A stretch of DNA of 64,000 nt from Neurospora intermedia (GCA_037102815.1 BTPP01000003.1:5828001-5892000); one strand, 5' to 3'. Counted from the stretch's first letter, positions 25,061-34,851 are shown. Notes: generated by a model not told the origin, from the letters alone. Numbers and translations are program-made.

Positions 25061-25387
25061 ATGCGTCTTGTCGCTTCTCTTTCTGTTGCGGCTCTTCTCG
25101 CCGCCGCAGAGGTTACAATGGCTACTCCCAGCCCCAGCATCACTGCTGCTCCTACGGCCTCGAACAATCTCCTCAACACCGCCACATCCGAAAAGCCCTC
25201 GGTATTTACCACTATCACGTGCAGCCCTAATGGAAACAGTGAGGAGGCAGGTGAATACGTCAGACATAATTGCAAGGTGTATGAGTACAGGCTCAAGGAG
25301 CTGGAGAGCAATGCTGGATCTGCTGTGCCTTTGCTCGGCCATTTGTTGGGAATGGCAACAGTGGCTACAATCACCATGTTGTTTTGA
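25061..25387 (+). CDS. Small secreted protein, probable GPI anchor
   Basis: A 108-residue protein with no family that I recognise. The signal peptide (MRLVASLSVAALLAAAEVTM) is followed by a short Ser/Thr/Pro stretch and a segment with two cysteines (ITCSPNGNSEEAGEYVRHNC) that could form one disulfide. KVYEYRLKELESN and the hydrophobic C-terminus PLLGHLLGMATVATITMLF come next. The small residues N-A-G-S just before the C-terminal hydrophobic run fit a GPI attachment signal, though a membrane helix is possible. It starts ATGCGTCT, like the next two genes, with a comparable CA-rich leader. It opens the island of small surface proteins. Confidence 0.6.
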   Translation: MRLVASLSVAALLAAAEVTMATPSPSITAAPTASNNLLNTATSEKPSVFTTITCSPNGNSEEAGEYVRHNCKVYEYRLKELESNAGSAVPLLGHLLGMATVATITMLF

Positions 25388-25965
25388 GCTACTCACCGTT
25401 ATTACCAAACAAACTGCCTGCGTCTACCGATAGTAGCATGCATGAGGAAAGATAGAGTTGGATTGGCTTGGATGAGGATCGTATGTTGAAGGAGGCTGAG
25501 GCGGAAGATCGGAAATACCACCATCTAAACTTTTTAGTGCAGCCAAGTGACTCCACATCTTAGTGTACCTGCCTGGCGATCCCGTTATCCGAGTCTAGCG
25601 TATCAAGCTGCAATACGTGTCAGCCTAGACCTTTTGCCAACCCCAGAGTCCACTGAGAATGAGGCTTAGCTACCCCAGACCCCTGGAAAAGCTCTCGGCC
25701 TTCCTTACCGCCGGAGTTTTTCCATCGCGTGTTTTTCTTGCTGTGATAGCTTCTTTATCTTATGACGCTTGATGAAAGGTCCTTTTACCAACATAAAATG
25801 TTCACATTTCTTCTTTCATATCCTTGACGCACCGACCAATATTGCAATTTCTCATCATTCAGTAAACCGTCCAACCAATTATTCTCCCGCACAACGACAG
25901 CCAGTGCGGACCTCCGGCCACCGAATCTACATCTACTACTACTGCCACAGACAACAATCATCAAC
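25388..25965. other. Intergenic spacer
   Basis: No gene seen. Upstream region of the second ATGCGTCT gene. Confidence 0.5.
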
Positions 25966-26478
25966 ATGCGTCTTTCACGTTTCATCACCCTCGCCTTCTT
26001 GGGGGTAACAACCGCATCCGTTCTTTACCCTCAAGCCCGCTACCCTCCAGTGATTGTGCCAAATAACACCACAACCATTTCCGCCTCATCACTCCAGACC
26101 AGCACTCTACCGTCTGATTCACCCGTGATAAGCCATCTATCACCACCTTCTCCTCCTGCCGCCAACGCAGTCGACGACAATGTTGACATGACTGATTTCG
26201 ACGAGGACGCCCAAAATGAGAACACCCAGCATCACGGCGGTCACGGAGGCCATGGTGGACATGGCAGAGGGCACAGTAGAGGTACTAGCGGCCACACGGG
26301 GGCAGGTGGTGGCGTTGATGGGAGTCATGGGGGGAGTAATCAGGCTGGAGGAGGTGGTGCTGCTGTGGGTGCTGGTGGATCTGCTAATGGGAAGAAGAGT
26401 AATGGTGCTAGGTTGAGGGTTGAGATGCTTGGAGTTATTGGGATGGTGATGATGGGGCTAGGGGTTGTGATGGGTTGA
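25966..26478 (+). CDS. His/Gly-rich secreted protein, probable GPI anchor
   Basis: A 170-residue protein of unknown function. The signal peptide is MRLSRFITLAFLGVTTASV. Next come a Ser/Thr/Pro-rich stalk with an N-glycosylation sequon (NNTTT), an acidic patch (VDDNVDMTDFDEDAQNEN) and a His/Gly repeat (HHGGHGGHGGHGRGH), which might bind metal. A Gly/Ala-rich part follows, and the C-terminus is hydrophobic (LGVIGMVMMGLGVVMG). Small residues precede the tail (SANGKKSNGA), as in GPI signals. It shares the ATGCGTCT start, overall plan and tail character with the genes at 25061 and 27227, so the three are probably ancient paralogues. Confidence 0.6.
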   Translation: MRLSRFITLAFLGVTTASVLYPQARYPPVIVPNNTTTISASSLQTSTLPSDSPVISHLSPPSPPAANAVDDNVDMTDFDEDAQNENTQHHGGHGGHGGHGRGHSRGTSGHTGAGGGVDGSHGGSNQAGGGGAAVGAGGSANGKKSNGARLRVEMLGVIGMVMMGLGVVMG

Positions 26479-26741
26479 TGGATTCAAAAAAATGTACGGT
26501 TGCCGACCGGGTCGAATTGTTGGGGCTGAGATCCATTATCGTGGAGGTTGTCTCCGCTCACAATGACCTTATTCCCCGTGACGCACCGGCGCGTCTTCCC
26601 TTCCTCACGCCCTCACGGCTACGCCATTCACGCCTCATCTCCATCGATATAATCCCATGGTTACACCAGTACTCATCGTGTAATTCCCTGCCGAACATTA
26701 GCATTAGCGGCAGGTCAACCACAACCTTCAAACTCGAAAAG

Positions 26742-27065
26742 ATGGGTTCTACAACTGTCTTCACGATCGCCCTCCTGGGTTCGTCCGCCACCATAACAGC
26801 ACCTTGGCACAACCATCTTCAAACGCCGTCATTGCAATCCCACAACCAAGAGTACGAAATTCACCCGCGCCGCCATTCAACTGTTGGGACAGAAACCTAT
26901 CTCGTGTGTGTTTTCAAGACTTGGGTTCGTTGGCGTGTGCCACAAGTTGAAACGTTGAGGTCCATGATGTGGTCAGGGCATGAGAGAGAACATCCTCGAG
27001 TCTGGCGATCCGTTGGAATGACACATCCAAACCCGGGACAAACTCGACACATTCCTTATTTCTAA
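26742..27065 (+). CDS. Doubtful small secreted protein, possibly decayed
   Basis: A 107-codon frame that starts with a signal-peptide-like MGSTTVFTIALLGSSATITA but lacks the Ser/Thr stalk and hydrophobic C-terminus of its neighbours. It sits between two members of the trio and may be a degenerate copy whose 3' part has shifted frame. An upstream in-frame ATG at 26475 overlaps the previous stop and is unlikely to be used. Confidence 0.3.
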   Translation: MGSTTVFTIALLGSSATITAPWHNHLQTPSLQSHNQEYEIHPRRHSTVGTETYLVCVFKTWVRWRVPQVETLRSMMWSGHEREHPRVWRSVGMTHPNPGQTRHIPYF

Positions 27066-27226
27066 AAAGGTTCCTCAGTGGTATAATAAAGGAGGTCCCC
27101 CCTCATGCCTCTTACGAGCCCCCCAAAAATCACTCGGTCAACCCCTTTCAACTTGGAGAACAATCTTGCTCAAAAGCAGCTTCAATAAGACCCACCAGTA
27201 CCTTATCCAAACCAGCAGCACCCAAA

Positions 27227-27691
27227 ATGCGTCTGCTATCTTCGCCTCTCCATCTCCCCATCTCCTTCTTGCTGCTCCTGTTGCCAGGTACCAGCGCGGT
27301 TCTCTCCTCTTCTCTCGGCTCCGAAACCACCGCCACAACCACAGCCATTACCATCCCCAAGGGTTCTACCGCAAACCCAACTGCGGTCATTTCACCCAAC
27401 GTCAATCCTTCTTTCTCCACACCAGCCAACGTAATCTACGACGACATCAGCGAACATCATCGCGGCCGTAACCATACGCGCAACAACCACACCAGCGATG
27501 GGACTACCGGTCATGCTCCCCCGGGTACAGCTTTGGTGGCTATGCTTGTTACGTTTGGGATGGCGATGCTAGGGGGACTGGGAGTTGCTTCGGCGGTAAC
27601 AATAGTGCTGTCGGTAGTGGAGGTGATGGGTAAAGGGGTAGGGTTGGTGGTTTCCTTGGTGAGTAGTTGGTGGATGGGAGTACCTACCTAG
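27227..27691 (+). CDS. Small secreted/membrane protein of the ATGCGTCT trio
   Basis: A 154-residue protein of unknown function. It has a strong signal peptide (MRLLSSPLHLPISFLLLLLP, cut near GTSA), a Thr/Ser-rich region, and a His/Arg/Asn segment (SEHHRGRNHTRNNHTSDGTT) with two NHT sequons. The hydrophobic C-terminal half (ALVAMLVTFGMAMLGGLGVA and on) is longer than in its two relatives and may form one or two helices. It begins ATGCGTCT like the 25061 and 25966 genes. The position of the true stop is less certain, because the family tail would normally end soon after the first hydrophobic run. Confidence 0.55.
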   Translation: MRLLSSPLHLPISFLLLLLPGTSAVLSSSLGSETTATTTAITIPKGSTANPTAVISPNVNPSFSTPANVIYDDISEHHRGRNHTRNNHTSDGTTGHAPPGTALVAMLVTFGMAMLGGLGVASAVTIVLSVVEVMGKGVGLVVSLVSSWWMGVPT

Positions 27692-27987
27692 GTGAAGATG
27701 TGAAGTAGATGGTGATAGGTGAAGGAGGGTTAGGTGATGGGACTTGACTGGCGAGGAAGGAGGGATCAACAAAGTTGTGGTTGGGAAGTGAAAGGATGGA
27801 ACAAACGTAGCGGGAGGAAACCTGAATGATCACGACGAAATGGTACTGGATTTGAAATGTCCACAAGTGACGTGATAGGTACCTGAGCGGCAATGTGAAA
27901 CATGGAGTGAGATATGGTAGGTAGCCTGCACCAAACCTCTACCCTCCTAAGGGGTATATAGCCCAGGTGATTAGCCATTCTTTTCGT

Positions 27988-28082
27988 GGCCCGCAAGTGC
28001 ATCTGGGAGTAATGCAAGAGAGCTCTTCGTGAGCTGTTACCAAGTAAACTGGAAGCTGCTGGTTCAAGTCCGGTGCGGGCCA
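27988..28082 (+). tRNA. tRNA-like gene 1, isotype unresolved
   Basis: A 7-bp acceptor stem (GGCCCGC/GCGGGCC + A73) and a standard T arm (GCTGG TTCAAGT CCGGT) are clear. A T-run at 28089-28096 would end Pol III transcription on this strand. Between them are 95 nt in total, too many for an intronless tRNA. The D region is odd (A at position 8), and I cannot fold a 5-bp anticodon stem with T33. It may carry an intron or be a tRNA pseudogene. Confidence 0.45.
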
Positions 28083-28264
28083 CTCACATTTTTTTTTACC
28101 TCTATACATATTTCCCTTTTTGCTTCGATTGCAATAGTTCATTCAGGCAGGCTTTCAACGTATAAAGGTCATTCATACAGAACGTGTCCCTCCACCAGTT
28201 ACAGACATACAATACACATACACTGTATGAGTGCAAGTTCAAGTAAGAAAAAAAAAACAAAGTG

Positions 28265-28369
28265 TGGCCCGTACCGGATTCGAACCGGTATCTTCCGCCC
28301 CACCGTGACACCGCGTCCAGCACGGATACACGCCAGGATAGGTGGTGTTGACCATTACACCAACGGGCC
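28265..28369 (-). tRNA. tRNA-like gene 2, isotype unresolved
   Basis: The minus strand gives acceptor GGCCCGT/ACGGGCC + A73, T8, a D arm GTGT-AATGGTCA-ACAC with conserved A14 and GG, and a T arm ACCGG TTCGAAT CCGGT. A T-run follows the 3' end on the minus strand (complement of the A-run near 28249-28258). The length of 105 nt implies about 30 extra nt in the anticodon region. No conventional anticodon stem could be drawn. Probably intron-containing or degenerate. Confidence 0.55.
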
Positions 28370-28432
28370 ACGGAAAGATGTGCTGGAAAGGAACCTGATA
28401 TACCCCAGGTGTAGTGCACAGGTCGGCTACCG

Positions 28433-28994
28433 CTAGGTAACTTGTACTGTACCCAACTCTTTCAGACGGTAAGACATCCAGACGCTTGCCCGCATGGCCG
28501 GCGAAATATGTCTCACGGAAAATTGCCAGGGTCGATGGTTGAGTCCGCGGTTAAGGCGGTGCCCACACTCCTGTGAATCCGTAAACAGTTCGATGACAAC
28601 TGGTTCCGAACGGGCGATGTTGCTCCACGAGCTGAAGGGCGACAAGAGTAGACTGAGCCAAGGCACCCGAATCTGCCTGAGTCGAGGACCATGTCTTTTT
28701 GTAGGACCATGACTTGACACCAAAGCCTGATGTCGACTTGAATTCGAAGGGCATGGGGCATGGGAGCAGCAGCGGAACCGGCAGCTGGTTGTCTACGATG
28801 TTGACGTTGTTGGCGCAGGGACTGCGAAGAACAACCCCATAGCCACCACTGGAGGCTTCGGACTCCCGATTTCTCTCACACTTGCGTGATCTATCGCAGA
28901 CGATGATGATCTGCGGCTCGCCATTGGCCAAAAGTGGAGGTGTATACGCCCTTTTGGCTGTGCGATTGGTTTGGTGGGCGGAATCCATGGTCAT
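28433..28994 (-). pseudogene. RNase H-like protein gene with frameshift
   Basis: The upstream frame (28551-28994) gives PQIIIVCDRS, then SSGGYGVVLRSP and QADSGALAQSTLVALQLVEQ. The next frame takes over near 28606-28614 with VVIELFTDSQECGHRLNRGL. Together these follow the layout of RNase H-fold proteins: a first strand with an acid, a G-x-G-VV strand, a helix with an acid, then a strand ending TDSQ. The two halves differ by one base, with no splice sites between them. I therefore read it as a frameshifted relic. It could be a host RNase H-like gene or a piece of a retroelement; no other element parts are next to it. Confidence 0.45.
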
Positions 28995-30712
28995 TGTGCT
29001 GGGAAAGTGTCGGATCTTCTGTTTCTATACCTCTAGGGTAATGCGCTCGTCTTTCAAAGACGTGTGGGGAGCGCGGGGATCTTGCGCGTTTGTAGGGCTG
29101 AGCGGGATAGCGCGAAGATCATTCTTCGTCATCAAAAGTATCGTTGGTTAAATCTGTATCAGAAAAGAGGCGAACGTGAAACGACCTGACGCTATTCCTT
29201 CTTGCCATGACGCTGCTGTTTGAAGTCAAGAGGCCGCATGTCCAAGACGCCAACTGCCCGTTTTATAGGTGATGCACGCCGATGCCCATAAGCAGACTAG
29301 AACCATCTTTTGCTGGAAGAATTCAGCAGCTTTCACGTAGGTAACTTTGCGGGGGAAGTAAAGGGTCGAATGGGTGATGTGGTAAAGGTGAGAAGAAAGA
29401 CTGAAGCGGACAAACAACTGAAGCAACAGGCGCCCCCTGACTCAAACAATGGTCGCGTGAGAAAAGGCCAAGCAAGCGACTAGCTTTACCGCAACACCTA
29501 TCACCCCGCCAAAGCCCTATACACTAGCGGTTGCCAACTTCCTACCGCTAGCTGAATTCATCGTGCGGTCCAAGAAACCGGTCATCTCCGTGTCTCCGTA
29601 CGTGGTTTCTGTTCTCGACCGTGCAATTCGAACACCTTCGAGTTTGACAAAGGGGAGAGAAGGCATATGGATAGGGAGAGTAAGTGCTCCGTACGAAAGA
29701 TTAGAATGGACACTATACGGTAATGAATTGTAGTAAGGCATGGGGCGGATGTGTTGGAATCTGTCAATGAGTCTAGAACATTAAATGTGATATCAGTCTA
29801 ACTCATGATATTTTGCGTTGGTAGTGGCTGTGATGATGGAGAGTTAGAGATATCGATACGTGTAGAGATAATGAAGGGAAAAATGGAGCCGGTAGGGGTA
29901 GAGAAGATGGAAATTATGGGGAAGAAGGGCATGAAAGGAAAATGTTGATGACCTATCATGAGTTGATATTCAGTTGAAAAGGGATGATCGTTAAGAGAGT
30001 AGGGGAAGATAGCGGCTGGCGAATGCTAACCTTTCCCTTTTTTTCTCCGATATAATGTTTCATATTCGCTGGACAAATCGACCATCGAATCCCCGAACTG
30101 AAGAAGACAGGGCGTAGACCCAGAACCTACGAGACATAGTAACACAACTCAATCAGAGCAAAGAGGTTTTCACGTCTTTAACGTTGTGTGCTTCGAAGCT
30201 TTCCCCTTCCATCACCCAAATGCGCTGGCATCCCGCCTGAAACAAGTCCGTCCTACGTTTCACGCAACGGTTGACATGGTTTGGGTAGCTCGAGTGCGAC
30301 CCTACCATGGCGGAGATTCGAGCCTTCGAGAAATTCTTGCGACACTTGTCCAACTGCTACCCGTCCGTGCCAGGGTGGCCGCTGTCTGTGGACTACCGGA
30401 AATGGCCTGTTCATTTCCCCATTCGTGCCAAAAGCGTTATATATAGGAGCAAGATCCCATCAGTCGGGGAAATGTCCGTAAATAGGGACGCGCTGTCATG
30501 GGCTCAGAGTCATGAAACCGACGATCAATGCCCCAGTGATGAGATCGATCTGAGAGAACTCCCGGTATAGGTAGGTTAGCTTCTTTCTTGATTACTGGAC
30601 TGGAGGTTTGACTCTAACAATGAATCTGAAGAAAAGCAACCGTATCTCCATAGCGGAAAAAAGGCAACAACAAAAAAACAACAAACCAACAAGTCAAAAA
30701 CCTCCATCTCCA
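28995..30712. other. Intergenic region, no supported gene
   Basis: About 1.7 kb. Overlapping frames near 30153-30570 have no signal peptide or known domain. Contains the upstream region of the single-helix gene at 30713. Confidence 0.45.
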
Positions 30713-31132
30713 ATGAGCAACAGCTCGTGGAATATCGGCGAAGTAATCGCGCTCAGTCTGGGCGTGGTCCTCATCTTTGCCCTCTGCTTCGGCTTCAGGA
30801 TATGGTGGGGAAGGAGAAGGGACAAGAGGAGAAAGCAACAAGAAAGGGATGGTGTTGATGTCGAGGCCGCCCCGCATGGTGAGACTGCACATGATGCTGG
30901 GAGCGAGGGACGTTACGACCGCCCAACAGTCGTTGAACTGGTCCCAGTCGATTCGAACGACGGGGGTCAAAGCCGCGTGCAAGGAGGAGGTGACAGTGGA
31001 GAACAACAAGGAGGCGGACACGCTGCAGGTCATGCCGAAGGAGGACATGGAGAAATTGGGCACGGTGATGGTAACGGAGGAGGAGGAGGAGGAGGAGGAG
31101 GAGGTACCGGTGGCGTAGGAGGTACGAATTAG
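30713..31132 (+). CDS. Single-helix membrane protein with Gly/His-rich tail
   Basis: A 139-residue protein of unknown function without a signal peptide. A short N-terminal segment (MSNSSWNIGEVIALS) leads directly into one membrane helix (LGVVLIFALCFGFRIWW) and a very basic stop-transfer (GRRRDKRRKQQ), so the N-terminus should face outside. The cytosolic tail is acidic, then Gly/His-rich (GGGHAAGHAEGGHGEIGHGD) and ends in a run of glycines coded by a (GGA)n tract at about 31075-31102. The W-N-I-G-E-V-I box before the helix is matched by W-T-I-G-D-I-I in the gene at 37635-37889, which suggests paralogy. An in-frame upstream ATG at 30620 would add a Lys/Gln-rich leader and is less likely. Confidence 0.55.
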   Translation: MSNSSWNIGEVIALSLGVVLIFALCFGFRIWWGRRRDKRRKQQERDGVDVEAAPHGETAHDAGSEGRYDRPTVVELVPVDSNDGGQSRVQGGGDSGEQQGGGHAAGHAEGGHGEIGHGDGNGGGGGGGGGGTGGVGGTN

Positions 31133-31564
31133 GTACAGGTAGGGTAGGCTTGGAAGCTACCTGGGGTGGGACGTGCCGTGGGGATGTTTGACGGGTTCGT
31201 AGATTGATGTTTTGTGGTATCAATCGGAAGGTGAAGAGGGGCTAGTTACCGTGGTAGACGCAGCTCGGTCAGAGGTCAGCGTGGTCATGGCCGAGCATAG
31301 CTCTCGAGTTGGAGTTAACAAGGGTAATTGAGGCACAGACGTAAGAGAAGGTCGCGGAAATGAGAGCTTGTATGCGCAAAAGGCAGAACATCCAAAGATG
31401 AAGCTCATCTCACCGTCGACATTTCGTGTCTGTGCTCCTATCGAGAATGAGGCCCGACCGCCATCCTTTTGTATCTTCCCTCCCAACAATGCGGATATGT
31501 ATGGTATCATAGTGGGCCATCACCAATAGGCGTTTCTGATTGCTCTGGGTCCCACAAAGTCAAC
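31133..31564. other. Convergent 3' flank
   Basis: Between the 3' ends of two island genes. No gene seen. Confidence 0.5.
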
Positions 31565-32734
31565 TCATGAAGCCTCGGCGATAGTATGTTGATGTTGCAT
31601 TCCTGTTGAGTCTAGCTCAGACGCCGCCATTCCCGTTGCGTCCAGCTCTGACACTGCCATTCCCGTCGAGTCTAGCTCAGACACCGGCATCGGTGATCCT
31701 TGCCACGGCATCGTGTTCGGGGTTCTGGAAGCAGGATATTTGTACTGTAAGGGGTTGAAACCGCCATGTGGTTCAGGTGAGTGTGAAGTATAATTTGGAG
31801 GACTATTCGAAGGATCATATGGAGCAGCGGGGGGGCTAGAAGGGCCATGTAGTTGTGGGGTGCGGTTGTTCTCGTGTGGGCTGCCGACGTATTCAGGAAA
31901 ATATCCGCCTACTGCTCCTGTTTGTGCCATTGAAGGCGTGTTATTGCTCTCTTGTGCGCTCTTCCTCCGGCGCCACCAAAAGAACAATGCGCCTAACAAC
32001 AGCAAAGCGACAATGCCTCCAGCGACAGGCCCAGCAATCCAAGCTTTGGATGTCGAAGGGTTCGGGTCTATGGGGGCGCCGGTAAGAAACGGTGAGCTGC
32101 TGGTGGGAGTGGTAACAGCCGACGTGAGAGATGGCTCCGAGGTTGACGCGGATGGTGTGGTAGCTGGTGTAGTGCTCGTTGAAGTTGTAGAGTCTTCTAA
32201 CTCGCGGTATATAGTGAATAAGGACCATTGTGTAGCACAATTCATCTGTAACCAGCTGTTGCTAGGTGAAGGATAACGATCAAATATGGTCATGGTGTAG
32301 CAATTTGGGCGGGACTGATCACTACATCATTGACACGTTGGGTCAGCGGCTCACAATGTTTACAAACAACCAGACAAGACATACCAGTAGCTTGTAGACC
32401 CATAGATTCCGTAAATTGTACCGCCATCGCACCTGGTTGCAAACTGGCAAGTTGGATTATCTGACTCGCAACATGCCGCCAATGTACTCCAGGTTCTGAA
32501 GTTGTCCCCAGAGTGACAGGTTACCGTAGATGCTAAGGTGACATGGTTAGAGAAGACCGACGAAATGACGGTGGAGTGACACTGACTAGGTTTATCAACA
32601 GGGCTATATATGCCTATGTAGTTGTCCGGGAAAGTGGTGTGAGCTGTGCTGACGGTGGCCATTCCACACGCCCACACAAAGCCCAAATGAAGGACAAGAT
32701 GTAGGTTAGTTCTGACGGCTATTGTCAAAGCCAT
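31565..32734 (-). CDS. Cys-rich type I membrane protein with tail repeats
   Basis: Receptor-like surface protein of the general fungal plan: signal peptide, Cys-rich ectodomain, Ser/Thr-rich stalk, one helix, Pro-rich tail. Exons are 32385-32734 and 31565-32321, with a 63-bp intron (GTATGT...TAG), giving 368 residues. The ectodomain has about ten cysteines, for example LAACCESDNPTCQFATRCDG and RPNCYT after the splice. The stalk is TSTTPATTPSAST-like. The helix is at about residues 210-233 (AWIAGPVAGGIVALLLLGAL), followed by WWRRRKSAQE. The tail contains PPNY and ends with three 10-residue repeats of [AP]-[VA]-SELD-[SA]-TGM. The acceptor was chosen at TAG (32322-32324) because it alone keeps the frame. 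Function unknown; surface sensing is an analogy. Confidence 0.7.
31598..31687. repeat. Three 30-bp tandem repeats in coding sequence
   Basis: Three imperfect 30-bp units encode the SELD-[SA]-TGM repeats at the cytosolic end of the Cys-rich membrane protein. Copy number may vary between strains. Confidence 0.7.
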
Positions 32735-33641
32735 TGTGACGCCCTTGGTGTGATGCTTGGAATAGAAGAGTTCGGTAAGCAGAGCTCAAAGGGATGATAG
32801 GCGAGGTAGGAGGCAGAAGAGGGGAGTACTCGTATAAATGTCAAAGGCCTGTCTATCTCGATCAGAGTTGGAGGTGCTGTGTAACGCCGGACACGGCTGT
32901 GGGCGCGATAGCCCATGGCTCTAGGCTCCATGTTTTGGCCACGATCTGCACGACGTGCTTCATTTGCCACCGCGTTTAATAAGGACAATGGAGCTTGTAG
33001 CAGACTTCGAATGCGGCCACCCGGATAGCTGCGTGTAGAGGGCTGGTTGCCGCAGCGGACCAATAGGTAACCTTGGGGTGGCTTCACAGCCTGCTGGGCC
33101 AATTCCCCGGCTATCTTATGTCAGAATGTTTTGGTTGTACAGCATCGCCATGTTGCGCCATCTGATTGCTCATGGCATGGCGAAGGTAGAACCCGACAGT
33201 CGTCCGTAAAGCTGAAGAACTGCATCATCTGGAGGGCCCAGTGCGTGTCGAGAAGGCAAAGAGAATGCGGCCGCATGGTGGAAGGGGAAGTTGTATCATC
33301 CTCTGTTCCGACGATAAGGTGCTTGATTTGGGAGGAGAGCAAGAAGGAAACCACAGCAGCCTGCAACAAGTGCCCATGTCGTGACTTTGAATGTGAGGGC
33401 AATGACCTAGGTAACAGGTCTGCCCAGGGCACGGACTTTTAACGGCCCGGAGTCGGGCTTCAGTGCCTGCCGCTCTTGCTCTTCCCGTAATTAACGGCTC
33501 TTTCTCATGCAGCTGTTGTTGCCTGTCACGCCTGCCACGTCTCACACCCTTTCCTCCAAAGTCATCTCCGCGAGTCTCGTCTACCTACCTTGGCCTCCTT
33601 GGTTCATAAGTTCCATTCAGTTGACCCTTCTCCCGTGGTGT
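32735..33641. other. Intergenic region
   Basis: Upstream region of the Cys-rich membrane protein and about 600 bp before tRNA-like gene 3. Frames at 33121-33545 are unsupported. Confidence 0.45.
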
Positions 33642-33735
33642 GGCCGGTTGGTGTAATGGTAACATTCCCGGCGTGGTATATCTGCGTCTGCATGCGTGCC
33701 GCAGGAAGACAACGGTTCGAGTCCGTTACGGGCCA
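33642..33735 (+). tRNA. tRNA-like gene 3, isotype unresolved
   Basis: Acceptor GGCCGGT/ACGGGCC + A73 with one G-G mismatch, T8, D arm GTGT-AATGGTA-ACAT with A14, G18 and G19, and T arm AACGG TTCGAGT CCGTT. TTTT follows at 33749-33752. Total length is 94 nt. A possible anticodon arm is TCTGC...GCAGG with T33-CTG, which would read as Gln, but it leaves about 14 extra nt after the D arm. I therefore do not assign the isotype. Confidence 0.55.
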
Positions 33736-34211
33736 TGCCACTTCAGTTCTTTTCCTCTTTTTGGCTTTTTCTTTTTCCCTCCCCACATTTCGCAACTTGA
33801 CTTCTTGCAAATCAGAAGGCAAGCAAGGGTGCCGGCAGTGGGTGGCTTGGGTACCAATAGTGGTCGTCATAGGCAGCGCTGTAAACCCTTACCAAACTGT
33901 TAACAGTTCCATCCTAGAGATTCTGTGAAACTGTTATTGCATTGATACCTAGTCAGTTCCCTACCTAGAGTACAGTACTAGAGGTAGGTACTGGTAGGTA
34001 CCTACTTCCTTCTTGCATCAATGTGTGCATTTGTCCGCAGTTGGTCAGGTGGCCCGCACTATGGTAGAGGTAGCGCACAGGCCAGCTGCACTCTGTCATC
34101 AACCGACGTTTCAACCTCCCAACGACATCTCCTCCTTTGCCCCCCTTTTGGCTTTTCCTTTTCCGCCTCCATTGAAATCACCTCCATGGATAGGCCGTTT
34201 ATTCAACTCCA
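33736..34211. other. Spacer rich in TAGGTAC motifs
   Basis: Contains a cluster of ACCTA/TAGGTA words near 33948-34004 (GAGGTAGGTACTGGTAGGTA). No gene. Confidence 0.5.
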
Positions 34212-34319
34212 TTATTGACCCTCCCACGACGGCTTCGCGCTCTGCTTCGCCAGCAGCCCGCCAACGCCTAGCAGAACAAAGACGGCGCAGAACACCGCGA
34301 CGGCAATCCAGATGTCCAT
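34212..34319 (-). CDS. Candidate 35-residue membrane microprotein
   Basis: A short frame that is almost entirely one membrane helix (MDIWIAVAVFCAVFVLLGVG) followed by GLLAKQSAKPSWEGQ. The composition is unlike random frames here and suits a single-pass microprotein. The frame is open 40 codons further upstream, so a longer N-terminus is possible. No homologue recognised; this is support from composition only. Confidence 0.35.
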   Translation of the reverse strand: MDIWIAVAVFCAVFVLLGVGGLLAKQSAKPSWEGQ

Positions 34320-34851
34320 GTTCAATTCAACCGGTTGAAAGTCCCCTATGCGCAGTACCCTCCGTCGCTCCTTGAGTGCTGTTCCCGGCAGCAGTTCTGT
34401 TATCAGACTCTGGCTCCGGCACCGGGTTGCAAATTTCACGGTGACGTCTTGCCAACGCGCGGGGGTTCGGTTCTTGTTGGACGAGGACAGTTTTTACACT
34501 TCCTAGAGGTACTTTGGTAGTGGGTAGTCAGTGTACAAACAATCTTCTCTTCTCTTACCAAGGACCACGATGTCGTGGAGGAAATCACGGTGCTGACCCA
34601 AGTAGTTGCAGTGCAGGCATGAATCACGTATCATGGCCCATCCAGCGACGTCTTCGCATCACAACCATCTTCATTCTCTACCAATACCACGTCGTATACG
34701 TTACTGCTCCAAGATCCAACACCACCAGCCTCAGACGAGATTCAGCCCGGTGGCAATCATACCAGATGATCCATATCCCCCGTTAAACAACAAGCAAACC
34801 ATATCCAACCAAAACCCCACGCACGTCCTGCACCACTTGATCCTCTGTACC
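34320..34851. other. Intergenic spacer
   Basis: No supported gene. Confidence 0.5.

Noticed and set aside
33948-34010. Repeated TAGGTAC/ACCTAGG words as a possible LTR or CRISPR-like array
   Set aside because: Short irregular words scattered through the whole window with no fixed spacing, no spacers and no terminal structure. They look like simple-sequence background of this genome.
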